Assembly: GCA_002686085.1 (NCBI GenBank)
Contig: NZAC01000006.1
Span: forward strand, 1 to 47,976
DNA from: Roseibacillus sp.
GTDB taxonomy: Bacteria > Verrucomicrobiota > Verrucomicrobiia > Verrucomicrobiales > Akkermansiaceae
DNA length: 47,976 nucleotides
Reading direction: 5' to 3'
The number at the start of each line of letters is the position of its first letter. Within the stretch, counting starts at the first letter, position 1. Both the position numbers and the translations under genes were made by a program. Below, in pieces: positions 9,301 to 15,894 of this stretch. The notes beneath the pieces are model-generated. The model saw nothing but the letters and a program-made list of their open reading frames with translations. It searched no databases and was not told where the DNA came from.

Positions 9301-9629
9301 GCGGAGAGAATGGCACCCAGGCCTTTGTTGAGCGAACCAAGAAGTTCTACACCTTTCAGCAGTATTCCAGATTCGTAGAACCAGGCTTTCGACGCCTCGC
9401 TGCCCCCACCAAGGATGGATTACAGATCTCCGCCTACCGCTCTCCCGACCGCTCGAAGGTTGTGGTAGTTGCCATCAATGACACTGCCTCGTCCCATCCT
9501 CTCAAGATTTCTCTGAAGGGAGGAGGAAAAGCCCGGGCTTGGCAGACTGACCAGAAAAGGAACTGTGAAGAGGTCGAGTCCACCGCCGCCATGCCACCTC
9601 TCTCGGTTCGCACCCTTGTGTTTGAGTAG
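3345..9629 (+). CDS. Secreted four-domain polysaccharidase: GH26 - GH3 - sulfatase - GH30
   Basis: One uninterrupted 2094-residue reading frame with a signal peptide (about 1-21, cleavage near SATGQQ) and four complete catalytic modules. Residues 25-345 are GH26-like; Glu163 in GYEFDGNWNG (acid/base) and Glu252 in FIAEATP (nucleophile) fit, and GQD, PAGIT and YINADWDSQ resemble marine beta-1,3-xylanases of this family. Residues 355-1108 are GH3 with a fibronectin-like C-terminus; Asp638 in VGDYQG is the likely nucleophile. Residues 1166-1625 are a sulfatase of iduronate-2-sulfatase type; Cys1214 in CGASR is the formylglycine site, and DD at 1176-1177 and GDHG are metal or active-site motifs. 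Residues 1652-2094 are GH30 with Glu1793 in QNES and Glu1906 in WMTETTG. Ser/Ala/Pro/Lys-rich linkers lie at 1110-1165 and 1625-1650. Start 3345 was chosen because the signal peptide begins there; an in-frame TTG at 3294 would add 17 polar residues inside the transporter gene. Role: extracellular or periplasmic desulfation and depolymerisation of a xylan-like polymer (inferred). Confidence 0.92.
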   Translation: MKHLFLLLALAATTLSLSATGQQLTGRFAPPAGKVLIFAGQDNASVGGTAKYRNGYIENVGVPAGITHYVYFSEGWTNKFNRTFGKGVAGLNTETEWASGPMHQKAYLDSPSLDRCVMHLSISMEGNCEDKVADGTFDHLIDELVTFVRDHPEHPFLIRIGYEFDGNWNGYDPDNFKKAFRRIVDGLRKDKLPNVATCYASSSMATLKQFEEYDPGAQYYDWVGYSWWGGDKDGEAALEFARRLQKPVFIAEATPRGLFFDKDDPEEVWDTWFTKFFQHIDDNLDVVRAASYINADWDSQEMWDGWGQSRLETAPLLRKRWLAKMAEDQFLNASDKPFELINFPSPFALPTKQILPYRNPSLPVEERVGDLLARMNLQEKVAQITGWWDPNEEKLREEGKIFTPEFYAANSPHGVGELGPLHNLTIAEDVKQYRAVQDYFRRQTRLGIPAILHDEAAHGFMRFEANSFPAPIGLSCTWNPRLLVKLYSQAGREARSRGISHILSPIVDVARDLRWGRVDETLGEDPFLVSRLGAAMVEGLQGSRDGTIAKGHVAATLKHFAGYAGTDGGRNRSPYSNGPRHLLDVDVAPFRHVIDRVKPAAVMAAFNEIDGLPCHVNPWILNEVLRGQLGFDGLTVGDYQGIDLVRKYQNIGSSDADAARMALNAGLQLELPNRFGYQHLPRLLREGKVQMAQIDEAVRAVLSLKFRLGLFEAPFELDAENANALARSEEATELAREAARQSIVLLRNEDNLLPLDRTAYKTIAVIGPNAATCRLGSYSGRPLKTVSLLEGIRDLVGEKIKVTHAEGCKIALNDTGDSYANWRYVNEIEFATLSDNEDLIDEAIKVASEADLVILAIGENVLMGREAWGGNHVGDRSNLDLTESQQALSRAILDTGKPVVAFLNNGSPITLHDLGEQFPAILTGHYAGQETGTAAAEILFGETSPSGKLTVSWPRSVGHLPIHYSQHGSSQVFDYVDSPRGPVYPFGYGLNYTTFEYSNLTLSAEEIYPEDLILVGFDLTNTGKRIGTEIAQLYVSGQGFPLARPGLELKGFQRITLMPGETKRVSIEIYAEDLVFHDSALQRSFPAGTYQVRVGGSSTTLSKPLSLKTIPRATTAKITAHPSGAHSGSGSKSLKPARNTAAKEPAASINSESLPTAPSEDVPAGKRPNVLFIAIDDLRPELGTYGAKVKTPNLDKFARSGTRFDRAYVQQAVCGASRLSIMTGLYPTLTGEQTFHVSGWRKRHPDVLTMNQHFGRQGYTTVGLGKIYHGTGGSGVDEANWTRWINLNVPEYADETNIKILKEALARNEVGTKNDPPKGPTTESADVPDDTYADGQRANRACKLLENFSEATATPFFLAVGLTKPHLPFVAPQKYWDLYDREDFKMPANKGIPPGYPLDAANPKAYELHKYSDILGKEPKDYPMEVNQRLLHGYAACVSYADACVGKILTTLEETGLDKNTIVVLWGDHGWKLGDHGSWSKHTNFECDTRAPLIIRAPGYEGGTPCPRLVEFIDLYPTLCDLTGLPVPAHCQGRSFRTLLEDPTAGHRYNAYSSYPSWKALGHSIRFKTFRYTEWHAEESDEVVASVLTDLSKDPGEVTNVVKDPAFAETLAEAQSQLSERLKTARAPAPPRKLGGRKKASSSIPPVRGNTTALVIDPELARQKIDGFGGSIAFWGTRADDKALTAALKELNTSIVRAQGEVTKKGVVDHNRDVLQRAMKINPDLQVLLSFWQPRSSKNQTLDYWLQTVEINGGPQYTLRPERRAEWANEMVARVQQYLDWGINVTAIGVQNESNWSHEGTQTCRWEPGELASFIETLVKPRLRRAGLGQLRIAAPDLAFIGSEASELKSFLPAIASPAVDIAAYHMYDSYIDGETGPIDYLVKATRAIAPLKREHFPDKSLWMTETTGAQWNGEQWHTYGWTPELTEHQKAIKAARYLHMTLADAGANAFLWWGLVYSLAPETVTDRNTRQKHRDEGLVLVSEKRGENGTQAFVERTKKFYTFQQYSRFVEPGFRRLAAPTKDGLQISAYRSPDRSKVVVVAINDTASSHPLKISLKGGGKARAWQTDQKRNCEEVESTAAMPPLSVRTLVFE

Positions 9630-9659
9630 AGCGGAAGAAAGCCCCGCTATCAGAAAAAT

Positions 9660-10463
9660 CTAAATCGCGCACCCGGGAAGGGGCCGCCCAGGACGGAGGT
9701 CCACGTAGTCCGAATCGCTGCCACCTCCTTCCCCGCGCACGAGATAAACCGGCACCCAATGCTCCTCGGTATTCACCGTAACCGTCCGGGCATTGGCATA
9801 ACGCATGGTATAGGCCGCTCGACGTCGGTTACTGGTATTAGGCTCACTTCCATGAAGGACATAGGAATCGTGAATCGACAAACTCCCCGCCCGCATCTCG
9901 AGCGGAATGGCGGCAGCTACCATGTCAGGAGTCACTTCCACGGTAAGCCCGAGAAGATCATTTTCCCCGGTCGAAACCTTATCCATCTCAGGATATCCCT
10001 CATGGGTAGATGGGATCACCTGCATACACCCATTAGCTAGATCCGCATCGTCCAAAGCGAGCCAGACCGTTCCCACATCCGTTCCCTGGACCGAGTGCCA
10101 GTAGGTATTGTCCTGATGCCACGCCACCGGCAACCCATCTCCCGGCCGCTTAGAGATCACATGAGACATGATCAGAATAAGGTCCGGCCCGAGAACTGCT
10201 TCCACCGCGTCGAGGATCCGAGGATGACGACAGAGCTCCAGCCAGGCGTTATTACTGGCATGAGGCTCGGTGAGATATTCGGGTCGCGCCGGGACCTCCT
10301 CATTCTTTCCATCCTTATAGATGACCATGGTGTCCGGCATGTTCCGCACGAGAGAATCCAGCTCGGCATTGAGCCTCAGGACCTCCTCAGGATCGAGGAC
10401 TTCGCGAAAAAGGCAGTAGCCAGCCGCCTTATAATCCACCGCGTTGGTATTGGGCCCATTCAT
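9660..10463 (-). CDS. Phytanoyl-CoA dioxygenase (PhyH) family protein
   Basis: A 267-residue Fe(II)/2-oxoglutarate-dependent oxygenase of the PhyH family. The iron facial triad is visible: His116 and Asp118 in AWHQDNTYW and His204 in DSYVLHGSEPN. The RRR cluster just after it (about 215-217) could supply the 2-oxoglutarate carboxylate contact. There is no signal peptide, so it should be cytoplasmic. It lies 105 bases downstream of the DUF1552 gene on the same strand and is probably the last gene of that transcript. It converges on the fusion hydrolase gene, with 30 bases between the stop codons. Homologues in Planctomycetota and Verrucomicrobiota are numerous and mostly of unknown substrate. 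Hydroxylation of a small molecule is the expected chemistry; the substrate is not deducible. Confidence 0.9.
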   Translation of the reverse strand: MNGPNTNAVDYKAAGYCLFREVLDPEEVLRLNAELDSLVRNMPDTMVIYKDGKNEEVPARPEYLTEPHASNNAWLELCRHPRILDAVEAVLGPDLILIMSHVISKRPGDGLPVAWHQDNTYWHSVQGTDVGTVWLALDDADLANGCMQVIPSTHEGYPEMDKVSTGENDLLGLTVEVTPDMVAAAIPLEMRAGSLSIHDSYVLHGSEPNTSNRRRAAYTMRYANARTVTVNTEEHWVPVYLVRGEGGGSDSDYVDLRPGRPLPGCAI

Positions 10464-10568
10464 CGTTGTTCAACGAAATCAAATTTCAGGTTCTCTTCGC
10501 GGGGAGCTTCACCACGTGTTTACTTTCCGATCCGGGCCGATCGAGCGCCATCCAAGCTCAGCCCCCGT

Positions 10569-11909
10569 TCAAATAATCAGCCCGTCAAGCGCTCCCGTAC
10601 TGTCAGCAAAGGAATCCGCCTTCACTCCCATCTGCTGCTGGATAGTCACAAACACGTTAGAGAATGGGGTCTTACTGTCGCATTTTAAGTACTGGCCGTG
10701 CCGGTAGCCCATCTTGTTCCCTCCGGCAAGAATCAGCGGATAGTTGGTGTTGTTGTGGGTCTTGCTGTTGCTGCTGCCGTAAAGAATGCAGGTATTGTCC
10801 AGCACGGACCCATCTCCCTCTTCAAACTCACTGAGTCTTTTCATCAGATAAGCGAGGCATTCAGCCTGATAACGGTCCCACTTTCCCTTGGCTTCGGCTC
10901 CCTTCCCTTTGCCCGCCCCATGAGCCAACCCGTGGGCATCCTTGTTGAAACCCAGGAGCGACGGGAACTTGTTCGCGATAGAGATTGCCCCGTGCATGCT
11001 CGCCAACTGATAGGTCACGAAGCGGGTCGAGTCGGTCTGAAATGCGAGGGCAATCAGGTCCAGCATGGTATGAATGAGCTTCCCCGGAGTCTCGTTGTCC
11101 GCATCAAGGCTAAGCCCCTCCGCATTGACCTTGGGACGGGGGACATTCAGCCATTGCGCGGAGCGCTCCACGTCCTGCTCGATCTCACGCACTGAGGTTA
11201 GATACTGATCCAGCTTTCCCTGATCTGTTCTGCCCAGTTTACGATGCAGGGTCCTCGCCTCTTCAAGAAGCAGATCAAGGTGGCTTCCGGTCCGGGTGAG
11301 CCCCTTTCTCTGGGCCTCGATGGAGTCGCCATTCAACCCAAAGAGACGTTCAAAGACAACGGCAGGCCGGTTCAGGGAAGGAATCGGCTGACCGCTACTG
11401 GAGTAGGAGAGCGTATTCGCCCTGGTAGGCATGCCGACCCCTCCATCCGAGGAGAGCACCAAGCTGCTGAAGCGAGTACTCGCACCCAGTCTATGCCTTT
11501 GCGCCATGAACTGATCCAAGGAAATGGAGTTCTTCAAACCCGTTGCAGACAGGCTCAACTCCTCCCCGGTCAGGAAGGTATCACCACTGTCATGACCTCC
11601 GATTCTGCGGACCTTGGGGTGGGAGAGCCCTCCAAGAACCGTGACATGATCACGGAACGGCTCCAGCACCTCAAGGGACTTGTTAAAGGTAAAGTCCTGG
11701 CCCGATCCGTTCGGAAACCAGTTCCACTCCCCGAACTCTCCCCCCTGCTTGGGCAGGCTCACTCCGTAGGGAAAATAAATGGAACAGAACCTTCTTGGAG
11801 GCACCTTCGACTTGGGACCCCCTAGAGACTCCATCCAAGGCAGCGCCATGGAGATCCCGGCGGCCTTTAGCATCGTCCTGCGGTTCATGTAGTGGGCGCT
11901 CTTACTCAT
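10569..11909 (-). CDS. DUF1552 domain-containing secreted protein
   Basis: A 446-residue protein of the DUF1552 family, found widely in Planctomycetota and Verrucomicrobiota next to DUF1592-type cytochrome-like proteins. The N-terminus MSKSAHYMNRRTMLKAAGIS carries a twin-arginine-like NRRTMLK followed by a short hydrophobic stretch and ALPWMESLGG, so Tat export is likely. Inner family features include FCSIYFPYGVS, TVLGGLSHPKVR, GGHDSGDTFLTGE, STRFVTYQLAS and NTCILYGSSNSKTHNNTNYPLILAGG; the general layout recalls DUF1501/alkaline-phosphatase-like proteins. Start 11909 was chosen over an upstream in-frame codon at 12017 because the latter lies inside the preceding gene and would bury the export signal. 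It follows the DUF1592 gene by 43 bases. No enzymatic activity is established for the family. Confidence 0.9.
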   Translation of the reverse strand: MSKSAHYMNRRTMLKAAGISMALPWMESLGGPKSKVPPRRFCSIYFPYGVSLPKQGGEFGEWNWFPNGSGQDFTFNKSLEVLEPFRDHVTVLGGLSHPKVRRIGGHDSGDTFLTGEELSLSATGLKNSISLDQFMAQRHRLGASTRFSSLVLSSDGGVGMPTRANTLSYSSSGQPIPSLNRPAVVFERLFGLNGDSIEAQRKGLTRTGSHLDLLLEEARTLHRKLGRTDQGKLDQYLTSVREIEQDVERSAQWLNVPRPKVNAEGLSLDADNETPGKLIHTMLDLIALAFQTDSTRFVTYQLASMHGAISIANKFPSLLGFNKDAHGLAHGAGKGKGAEAKGKWDRYQAECLAYLMKRLSEFEEGDGSVLDNTCILYGSSNSKTHNNTNYPLILAGGNKMGYRHGQYLKCDSKTPFSNVFVTIQQQMGVKADSFADSTGALDGLII

Positions 11910-11952
11910 CAGTTTCTCCCGTTCCTTGTCACTATAGCAGTTACCCCCGCCC

Positions 11953-14367
11953 CTATCGCGATAAAAAAGGCTCACTGCTGGCAATGCGGGCCATGAGGGA
12001 GGGCAACCGGTAGCCATCCCGGGCGAACTCCCGGCTCAATTCCTCGATCAAAGGCGCATCCTCCAGCATGGCACTTCGCCCCAAGGCGTAGACATACAAC
12101 TTGGTCACGAGGGCCCGGGTAAATTGTGCACGCCTCTCCGTAAGCATGTGGTCCTGCAGATCTGCCAGTCCCGCAACCTGGTGATTCCCAGGCAGGACAG
12201 TCGTGGTCGAGACCGCTTTCCGGCCCCGAGCGGTCTTCTCTCTTGGCAATCCGATCGCATCGAACCGTTCGAGGGCGATACCCCATGGGTCGATGCTGCG
12301 GTGGCAGTCCGCACAGGCTTCCTTTTTCCGGTGGAGCTCCATCTGCTCCCGGACCGGAAGCTTCTCAAAACCGCCGATACTTTCCTCAAGGGTTGGAACA
12401 TCGGGCGGAGGAGGATTGGGAGGATCATTCAGGAGGTGCTCCCTGATCCAGACCGCGCGCTTGATCGGATGGGAGTCCACTCCATCAGATCCGGCGAGAT
12501 GCACGGAAGCATGGCCCAGTAAGCCCCCCGGGCGACTTGTTCCCTCAAGAGGCACCCTCTCGAAGGCCTGAGATCGAGGTCCCTCCAACCCGTAATGTTT
12601 GGCCAAGCGGGCATTAAGCATGGTGAAGTCCGCATCGAGAAACTGCAGAGCCGAGGTGTTGCTCCGCAGAATTTCCCGAAAGAAAGCCTGGGTTTCCCGG
12701 ACCATCTCGGGCTTGAGGGAATTATCGAAATTCCGGTAATACTGTGGGTTGATGGCCACCCGGTCTACTCCATCCAGATCAAGCCATTGGCTGCTGAATT
12801 GCTCGGCGAAGCGATCCGCCTTCTCGTCTCCGAGCAAACGGTTGAACTCGCTCTGGAGCACCTCAGGAACCAGCAACTCTCCGGAATCGGCAAGGGAAGA
12901 AAGAGCCTCATCCGGGAGGGAGCTCCACAGGAAATAAGAAAGACGAGCGGCCAACTCATGAGCATTCAGCCTCCGCCGCTTCTCCAAGGATGAGGGCTCA
13001 GTGAGGTAAAGAAAATGAGAGGAGGACAGGACGGCCGACAGGGTCTCCTGGAGAGCCTCCACCGGATGGCCTGATTCCTTCCGCATCAACTCGTAGTGCC
13101 TGAGCCACTTCGCCAGTTCCATATCCTGCACGGGCCGTCGCCAAGCTCGTCGCAGAAAGCGTCCCAGAATAACCCGGAGAGCCTTTGGATCCTCCACGTC
13201 TTCCCCCTCCCGTATGATCCTGCGGTGCAGGGGTGGCGGCCAGGAGGCATAGTCGTTCCGTATGATCTCCACTGACTCAATGATAATGCGCGGAAAATCC
13301 GGGTCCTCAGGGAAGAACTTGACCTTCTTCTTCCTCACCTTCCCCTTCTTGTCCTTCTCCTCAATGACCTCCGTCACCTCCTTGGGCCGAGGTTCCCCGT
13401 CATCGAGAACATTCTGGAGCGTAATGACCCCATTAAGTTTGCCACCCGGAACATCGGCCTCCGGAAGGGGAAGAAACTCGGATCTCAGAGGAATATCGTA
13501 ATATTTCGGCGTTCTCGAGGAAACCTCGATTTCACCGGCATCATCCATGATGTTCAGGGTCAGACCCGAGACGAAATACCCATACCGAGCAAAGAGGATC
13601 GGGGCAGGCTGTCCTGGTTTCCGGTCGGTCGAGGCCTTCACCCGGATGGTGAATTGTCCCCGGCGCGGTGGATCCTTGAACGAACCATACCAGAAGTTCA
13701 CCCGGCCCAGGCGCTCGGAGGAGTTTCCAGCATAGCGCCGACGATTAGGCCCCCTGATCCCTTGCTTGTTTCTCTCCACCGGAGAAACACTGCGTTCCGG
13801 TGGGTCGCCTTCCACCAGGATAAGGTCGAGAGCTTTCCGGGCTGTCTTGAGATAGTTCTCGATCTGCAGGGCAGTCATACCGAGGGACGCCCCGTTGTTT
13901 TTGAAGCCCTCTGGAGAACGGGCATCGGAAGGAAGGCTTTCCCCATAATTCATCTCCAAGCCCAGCAAGTCGGTCATGGTATGCTGATACTCGGTCCGGT
14001 TCAACCGACGCATTACCACCTGCTTACCGGTATTCTTGCGGACCTCCGCTGCCCGGCGCAACTCCTTCGTTAACCAGTCAACGAGCACTCGACGATCCCC
14101 GGCAGGTAAGGGGGGAGCTTTCTCCGGGGGCATCTCGCCCCGGTTGATTACATCGAGGGCATCGTGCCAAGTCTCGCCGGCATTACCGTGAACCATGTCC
14201 GGGTCGAGCGAATCGAACCGGAGGTCTCCCTTCTGCTTTTCGGGGCCGTGGCAGGAAAAACAATGCTTCCGCAACACGGGTTGCACCTCGTTTTCAAAAA
14301 CTGTATCGCCCGTGGCACCCGAGGACAGGAGAGCAAGAAGAATACCGCTATGTCGCAGGGTGATCAT
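11953..14367 (-). CDS. DUF1592/DUF1588/DUF1587/DUF1585 (planctomycete cytochrome-like) protein
   Basis: An 804-residue exported protein with a signal peptide (about 1-20) followed by a cytochrome-c-like module holding C36-F-S-C-H40. The middle follows the usual order of DUF1587 (around RLNRTEYQHTMTDLLG), DUF1595, DUF1592 (RLSYFLWSSLPDEAL) and DUF1588 (GLLGHASV to HPIKRAVWIREHLL). It ends in DUF1585 with a second CxxCH at 685-689 (CADCHRSIDPWG). Both CxxCH motifs could bind haem c, which would place the protein in the periplasm as an electron carrier or redox enzyme; this has not been shown for the family. Its ATG overlaps the stop of the upstream LamG-like gene by 4 bases, and the DUF1552 partner follows 43 bases downstream. 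DUF1592-DUF1552 pairs recur in these phyla and are likely a functional couple. A lysine-rich insert (EEKDKKGKVRKKKVK) in the middle is unusual. Confidence 0.92.
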   Translation of the reverse strand: MITLRHSGILLALLSSGATGDTVFENEVQPVLRKHCFSCHGPEKQKGDLRFDSLDPDMVHGNAGETWHDALDVINRGEMPPEKAPPLPAGDRRVLVDWLTKELRRAAEVRKNTGKQVVMRRLNRTEYQHTMTDLLGLEMNYGESLPSDARSPEGFKNNGASLGMTALQIENYLKTARKALDLILVEGDPPERSVSPVERNKQGIRGPNRRRYAGNSSERLGRVNFWYGSFKDPPRRGQFTIRVKASTDRKPGQPAPILFARYGYFVSGLTLNIMDDAGEIEVSSRTPKYYDIPLRSEFLPLPEADVPGGKLNGVITLQNVLDDGEPRPKEVTEVIEEKDKKGKVRKKKVKFFPEDPDFPRIIIESVEIIRNDYASWPPPLHRRIIREGEDVEDPKALRVILGRFLRRAWRRPVQDMELAKWLRHYELMRKESGHPVEALQETLSAVLSSSHFLYLTEPSSLEKRRRLNAHELAARLSYFLWSSLPDEALSSLADSGELLVPEVLQSEFNRLLGDEKADRFAEQFSSQWLDLDGVDRVAINPQYYRNFDNSLKPEMVRETQAFFREILRSNTSALQFLDADFTMLNARLAKHYGLEGPRSQAFERVPLEGTSRPGGLLGHASVHLAGSDGVDSHPIKRAVWIREHLLNDPPNPPPPDVPTLEESIGGFEKLPVREQMELHRKKEACADCHRSIDPWGIALERFDAIGLPREKTARGRKAVSTTTVLPGNHQVAGLADLQDHMLTERRAQFTRALVTKLYVYALGRSAMLEDAPLIEELSREFARDGYRLPSLMARIASSEPFLSR

Positions 14368-15689
14368 GGATTTGCTTTCTCTCGGGCAAAAACTATCTCG
14401 AGCTCTCTGGCCTCTTCCATCACTACCTCTTTCTCTTTCCTTACCGCCTCCGCGACCGCTCTCGTCGCCAGTTTAAAATTCGGTGTATTTGCGACCTTCG
14501 AACGCGCCAACCTGCTCTCCGAAAGAAGCTCCTGATCACTCTTCTCCAGATGCGGATAGCGGGACCGCATCTTCCTCTCCATGATCTCTCGATTCGCTGT
14601 CACCAGCTGGAGAGCAGTGGTCTCCTTCGACTTTTCCCGGGCCTCTGCCAGAGCGGCGTGGTAGCGGGCTTCTGGCAAGTCCTTGAGCCCGGGGTGCAGG
14701 AGATGCAGGAGTTCCACCTCCGAGCGCTTGAGCTTGTTGATCCCATTTCTGAGGGCAAGGTATGCTGAATCCTCCGCGATCAACCGCTTGCTCTCCAACG
14801 CAATCTTCTTCCGCCGTTCCTTCACCGCTCTGAACACCTCCGGAAACTTCCGCGCAGCGGCTAACTTGCGCTCTTCTGTCTGGGCCACCAGATCACGGAA
14901 TACCGCACTCTCCCGGTAGAGCTGATCCCTCGCAATGATTTCCCTGATCTTCTGCTGCTCTCCCGGTTCGTGCGGAAGCCAAGGACGCCTCGCCTGAAGT
15001 TCCTCAAGCTTCCTAAAGCTGTCCTCCCACCCTTCCACTCTGCCAGTGGCAGAGGCTAGAACAACGTCATCAAATGCCGCTCCCGGCCGATCAACCTGAA
15101 AGGCGAAGTAGTCCCGCTCCCGGTCCAGAATGGGGTGACTCCCAACCACCATATGATTCTCGTCTCCTACCCGGACAAGAATCTCCTCCCCGAAAATCTC
15201 GATCATCACCTGATAAAACCGATGCCGCTCAAACTGATGGGCACACTCTCCATGGATAGTCGGAAAATGGGGAACGGTCTGATCCCGGGCCGTTGTGACG
15301 CGGAAGCCATGAGGCCAGAGAAGCACCACCGCGTTATATTTCCCGGGAGTGCCGGTCATAATTCGAATCTCCTCCGCCCCCTGGAAGGCCACTTTGAGCT
15401 CAATAATGCAGTCCCCATATCGCGGCTTCTTGACGAAGACCCGCTTGTTTTCTCCCGGTATCCCAGCCCGCATCAAAGCGCCTTGAGCCACGGTCCACTG
15501 CTCCCTGAAGAACCAGCGAGCAGGCACGTCCTCAAGACTCTCGAAATCATCCGCGAGGAGAACCTGACCCCGCTGGCAGAGCTGAGGCTCAAGGCCTGCC
15601 CTCAAGCATCCCGAAGACAGCATCAGCAAGATCCCCGTAGTCAAGGCTACCTGGCGTCTGGATCCAAATCTGACTGGATTGGCCCTCAT
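14364..15689 (-). CDS. Secreted LamG/DUF1080-like protein with long coiled-coil C-terminus
   Basis: A 441-residue protein not recognised as a named family. An N-terminal signal (basic region then TTGILLMLSSGCLRAG) may end at Cys of SSGCL, which could be a lipobox-like site, so a lipoprotein is possible. Residues about 45-220 read as a concanavalin-type beta-sandwich (VLLADDFESLEDVPARWF, IRIMTGTPGKYNAVVLLW, HRFYQVMIEI, FDDVVLASA), as in DUF1080/LamG modules. Residues about 230-440 are highly charged, rich in E, K, R and L and almost free of Gly/Pro, which suggests long helices or a coiled coil. ATG at 15689 was preferred over the adjacent GTG at 15692 because GAGGA lies 7 bases upstream of it. 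It is the first gene of the minus-strand operon with the DUF1592 and DUF1552 genes. A scaffold or substrate-binding role is speculative. Confidence 0.8.
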   Translation of the reverse strand: MRANPVRFGSRRQVALTTGILLMLSSGCLRAGLEPQLCQRGQVLLADDFESLEDVPARWFFREQWTVAQGALMRAGIPGENKRVFVKKPRYGDCIIELKVAFQGAEEIRIMTGTPGKYNAVVLLWPHGFRVTTARDQTVPHFPTIHGECAHQFERHRFYQVMIEIFGEEILVRVGDENHMVVGSHPILDRERDYFAFQVDRPGAAFDDVVLASATGRVEGWEDSFRKLEELQARRPWLPHEPGEQQKIREIIARDQLYRESAVFRDLVAQTEERKLAAARKFPEVFRAVKERRKKIALESKRLIAEDSAYLALRNGINKLKRSEVELLHLLHPGLKDLPEARYHAALAEAREKSKETTALQLVTANREIMERKMRSRYPHLEKSDQELLSESRLARSKVANTPNFKLATRAVAEAVRKEKEVVMEEARELEIVFAREKANP

Positions 15690-15894
15690 CACTACTTCCT
15701 CATCACTTCCAAGCTGGCTCTCTTCCGGGGCACGTCACTTCATCCCTCCTTCGAGTTTTATCGGGCCAGAACCCACGAGACGTAAAGCAGGTGTAATGGG
15801 TTTCACTGAACAGTTCTACAAAAGCCCACGGGGTAAAGGAAAGCCCCCTTATCAGCAATTCCCCATCGGTCCGGCACAAACTCTGAGGTGAGAG

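Noticed and set aside
9630-9648. AGCGG/CCGCT hairpin between the fusion gene and the PhyH gene
   Set aside because: Five-bp stem with a 9-base loop and no T tract.
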